From contig JAHHUA010000064.1 in assembly GCA_020024235.1 (NCBI GenBank), positions 1-9,015 on the forward strand: 9,015 bases of DNA. The letters are read 5' to 3'. The stretch comes from Oscillospiraceae bacterium. GTDB taxonomy: Bacteria > Bacillota > Clostridia > Oscillospirales > Ruminococcaceae. The translations under genes and the position numbers were made by a program. Shown here in pieces: positions 7,210-9,015 of this stretch (its first letter is position 1; every line of letters starts with the position of its first letter). The notes beneath the pieces were generated by a model, which saw nothing but the letters and a program-made list of their open reading frames with translations, had not been told where the DNA came from and did not search any database.

Positions 7210-7245
7210 TAATAAAGACTGTGAAAAAATCCACAGTCTTTATTA
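7210..7245 (-). promoter_or_regulatory. Intercistronic 14-bp stem-loop between binding-protein and permease genes
   Basis: A perfect 14-bp inverted repeat (7210-7223 with 7232-7245) encloses an eight-base loop rich in U on the minus-strand RNA. It starts 12 bases after the binding-protein stop codon. No U run follows the 3' arm (it continues CAAACGG), so it is not a standard terminator. It could protect the 3' end of the binding-protein message or partly stop transcription. That would give the usual excess of binding protein over permease. The role is inference. Confidence 0.7.
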
Positions 7246-7257
7246 TAATTTATTATT

Positions 7258-8772
7258 TTATTCAAAATAAAGCTTTGAATAATCATGGTAAATCAAAGGA
7301 TAAAATGTATATCCTTTCAAATTCTTAACTGATGCAATAGTTAAATCAGGATCGCATATATATACTGAGGCTGCTTTTTCAGTCATCACTTTTTGAGCTT
7401 CCTTATATAGTTCCTGCTGTTTTGCCACATCTGTTTCCCTGGCAGCTTCTGTTATACATCTGTCATATTCTTCATTTGAAAAGTTTATAAAGTTCTTTTT
7501 ATAACCTGTTGTATATCTTATAAGAATATCATTGACATTGAGTTTACCGCCAAAAGCAATAACTGTGCTTTGATAATCAGCTTTTTTATAAACTCTGTCA
7601 AGCCAGGTTGCCCATTCTATAGTTTCTATTTCCACATTTATACCTATTTCTTTAAGCTGTTGAGCGACAATTTGAGCTGTATCCACATGCTGTACATAAT
7701 TTCCGGGTACTGTAAGTTTCATATCAAAACCATTTTCATAACCTGCTGCTTTTAAAAGTTCTTTTGCTTTTTCAATGTCATAAGTATAAATATTATCCAG
7801 CTTATCATTGTAATATCCCTTTAGTACAGGGCTGAAGTTGGAATAAATCTTTGTGCCATAGCCGTCAAAGGCACCTTTTATAATTTCATCTTTATCAATG
7901 GCATAGTTAATGGCTTTTCTGACTCTTTCATCATCAAAAGGCTTTACTTTATTATTAAGGCCTAAAATCTGAACCATATTTTGAGGAGATGATATAATAT
8001 CAAATTTATCTTCTAAGGTTTCAATATTGTCAGCCTTTATCATTGCCAAATCAAGCTGTCCAGATTTAAGTGCAGATACAATGGCACTGTAATCTGTCAT
8101 AACAAATATTTCCACGCCGTCAATTTTGGCTTTTTTATCCTCATTGTAATAATTTTCGTTTTTTTCAAAAACAACTTTTTGTCCGGGAACATATTCTACA
8201 AATTTAAATGGACCTGTTCCTATAGGAGTTGTTTCCTGTTCGGTATAACCCTTGGGCAAAATAGGTTCAGTATTAAATCCTAAAAATGGTGAGGATTTTT
8301 CCTTTAATGTAATTTTAAAAGTCATATCATCTACAGCTTCATATGTGTCTATGACTTCAAATTTAGATGAGAGAGGTTTACCGCTTTCCTTTCCTGTGTA
8401 AGTGTCATAGGAATAAATCACATCTTCCATAGTCAGTTTATTGCCGTTGTGGAAATAAACATCATCTCTCAAATTAAATGTATAAGTAAGACCGTCATCG
8501 GAAACATTCCACTTTTCGGCTATACCGGGAATGTACTCACCTTTTTCATTGAAAGATACAAGTCCTTCAAATACATTCATCATAATTGCCTGAGTATCTC
8601 CGGCGGCGGATTTCCATGGGTCAAGGTTGTCAGGTTCAGATGCAATACATGTGCGTACAACCTTTTTTTCTGTGTTGGCATTTGGTTTGTTATTTTCCTC
8701 AGAACTGCAGCCTGTAAGAAAAGTTCCAACACAAACTACCAAAGCAAGTGTCATCGCAATAATTTTTTTCAT
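7258..8772 (-). CDS. Peptide/nickel-type ABC importer substrate-binding lipoprotein (SBP family 5)
   Basis: A 504-residue secreted lipoprotein that captures the substrate outside the membrane and delivers it to the DppBC-like permeases. The N-terminus has Lys2-Lys3, a hydrophobic core and the lipobox LTGC at residues 19-22, so Cys22 should be lipidated. A polar Asn/Lys/Glu-rich linker runs to about residue 37. The SBP_5 domain starts with EPDNLDPW at 46-53. It has the signature region GIAEKWNVSDDGLTYTFNLR at 83-102, leading to YFHNG, and PIGTGPFKF further on. It ends with the typical YHDYSKLYF. The length is normal and the gene is intact. Family members bind di- or oligopeptides, nickel complexes, glutathione or sugars. 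I see no residue pattern that decides among these, and a peptide is the default guess. The start is supported by AGAGGT upstream (GAGG at 8780-8783), seven bases before the ATG. It is the first gene of a five-gene operon. Confidence 0.94.
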   Translation of the reverse strand: MKKIIAMTLALVVCVGTFLTGCSSEENNKPNANTEKKVVRTCIASEPDNLDPWKSAAGDTQAIMMNVFEGLVSFNEKGEYIPGIAEKWNVSDDGLTYTFNLRDDVYFHNGNKLTMEDVIYSYDTYTGKESGKPLSSKFEVIDTYEAVDDMTFKITLKEKSSPFLGFNTEPILPKGYTEQETTPIGTGPFKFVEYVPGQKVVFEKNENYYNEDKKAKIDGVEIFVMTDYSAIVSALKSGQLDLAMIKADNIETLEDKFDIISSPQNMVQILGLNNKVKPFDDERVRKAINYAIDKDEIIKGAFDGYGTKIYSNFSPVLKGYYNDKLDNIYTYDIEKAKELLKAAGYENGFDMKLTVPGNYVQHVDTAQIVAQQLKEIGINVEIETIEWATWLDRVYKKADYQSTVIAFGGKLNVNDILIRYTTGYKKNFINFSNEEYDRCITEAARETDVAKQQELYKEAQKVMTEKAASVYICDPDLTIASVKNLKGYTFYPLIYHDYSKLYFE

Positions 8773-8796
8773 GTTTATACCTCTTTTTATTTATTT

Positions 8797-8910
8797 TTGT
8801 AAAACTAAAAAGTCATGATCTAATAATAGTTTTTCTGTCAAATTCCCATATACACAGGTTCTCTGCAGTAAGCTGTTTAAAATCAATTTTTTACTTTCCC
8901 AGTTTTACAA
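8797..8910 (-). promoter_or_regulatory. Leader of the ABC operon with a possible long-range closing helix
   Basis: On the minus-strand RNA, TTGTAAAACT (8901-8910) can pair perfectly with AGTTTTACAA (8797-8806). Inside this, AAAGT (8893-8897) pairs with ACTTT (8809-8813), and two G-U pairs and one bulged G bridge the two helices. About 79 bases are enclosed, with only weak internal stems visible. The ribosome binding site at 8780-8783 lies outside the helix. I recognise no known riboswitch class. The region is so AT-rich that the outer helix could be chance. Confidence 0.35.
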
Positions 8911-8914
8911 GTAT

Positions 8915-8943
8915 ATTTTATTCTTTTTGATATTTTTTTTCAA
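8915..8943 (-). promoter_or_regulatory. Probable sigma-A promoter of the ABC importer operon
   Basis: On the minus strand, -35 TTGAAA (8938-8943) and -10 TAAAAT (8915-8920) are separated by exactly 17 bases, each one mismatch from consensus. The predicted start is near 8908, leaving a leader of about 136 bases. A TTGACA at 8836-8841 closer to the gene has no acceptable -10 at 16-18 bases and is less likely. Confidence 0.65.
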
Positions 8944-8946
8944 TAC

Positions 8947-8970
8947 TTAATTGAAATATATAACAATTAA
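8947..8970. repeat. 7-bp dyad just upstream of the ABC operon promoter
   Basis: On the minus strand, TTAATTG (8964-8970) and CAATTAA (8947-8953) form an inverted repeat with a ten-base spacer, ending three bases before the -35 box. Its position would suit a regulator binding site. It is pure A/T apart from one G-C pair, so chance is a serious alternative. The rest of the window to 9015 is very AT-rich, and I see no gene in it. Confidence 0.25.
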
Positions 8971-9015
8971 ATTAAAAAAACTCCGATTTAAACAAAATTT
9001 TTTATAAATATCTAA

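Noticed and set aside
7193..7234. GTG start giving the DppB-like permease 14 extra residues.
   Set aside because: The codon lies inside the 14-bp hairpin and lacks a ribosome binding site, and the extra residues do not resemble an OppB N-terminus.
8836..8841. TTGACA in the ABC operon leader as a second promoter.
   Set aside because: The hexamer 16-18 bases downstream is a poor -10, and the TTGAAA-17-TAAAAT pair further up is much better.
8852..8890. Plus-strand stretch with a short ACAG/CTGT stem and A-rich tail resembling a preQ1 riboswitch.
   Set aside because: The stem is only four pairs, the conserved loop and tail pairing are missing, and no plus-strand gene is visible downstream.
8986..9000. 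A CodY-like box (AATTTTGTTTAAATC, minus strand) upstream of the peptide importer, where CodY control would be plausible.
   Set aside because: Four mismatches to the 15-base consensus in such AT-rich sequence is close to what chance gives.

Overview
The window is AT-rich (roughly two thirds A+T) and looks like chromosome of a low-GC Firmicute, most likely an anaerobic clostridial relative. The reasons are the strong GGAGG-type ribosome binding sites, a lipoprotein-type substrate-binding protein, A/T-biased codon use and tightly packed transport genes. I cannot name a genus. Nothing suggests a phage, transposon, plasmid or CRISPR locus, and all seven-plus transport and enzyme genes are intact.

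Left part, plus strand (1-2392): a sodium:alanine/glycine symporter of the AgcS family is followed after 31 bases by a ten-helix EamA (DMT) transporter. No terminator lies between them, so they are probably co-transcribed. Their promoter is outside the window. A convergent intergenic region (2393-2603) holds two hairpins: an 11-bp one and a perfect 19-bp stem followed by six T that should terminate transcription from both sides.

Middle, minus strand (2604-3460): a 249-residue classical short-chain dehydrogenase with a complete N-S-Y-K tetrad. It is collinear with the bile-acid 3-alpha-hydroxysteroid dehydrogenase (BaiA) type, but no other bile-acid gene is nearby. It has its own consensus promoter, TTGACA-16 nt-TATAAT.

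Right part, minus strand (3461-9015): a complete peptide/nickel-type ABC importer operon in transcription order: lipoprotein substrate-binding protein, DppB-type permease, DppC-type permease, DppD-type ATPase, DppF-type ATPase. A good promoter (TTGAAA-17 nt-TAAAAT) lies about 136 bases upstream of the first gene. The leader can close on itself through a long-range helix. A 14-bp stem-loop sits between the binding-protein gene and the first permease, where it could raise binding-protein levels relative to the membrane parts. The remaining genes are coupled by 15-nt, 4-nt-overlap and 1-nt junctions. No terminator is visible after the last ATPase gene, so transcripts may run on into the dehydrogenase and stop at the shared terminator.

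Taken together the window is mostly uptake machinery for amino acids and peptides. I found no convincing new system. The items most worth checking are the RNA structures of the ABC operon and the second convergent hairpin as a possible dispersed repeat.
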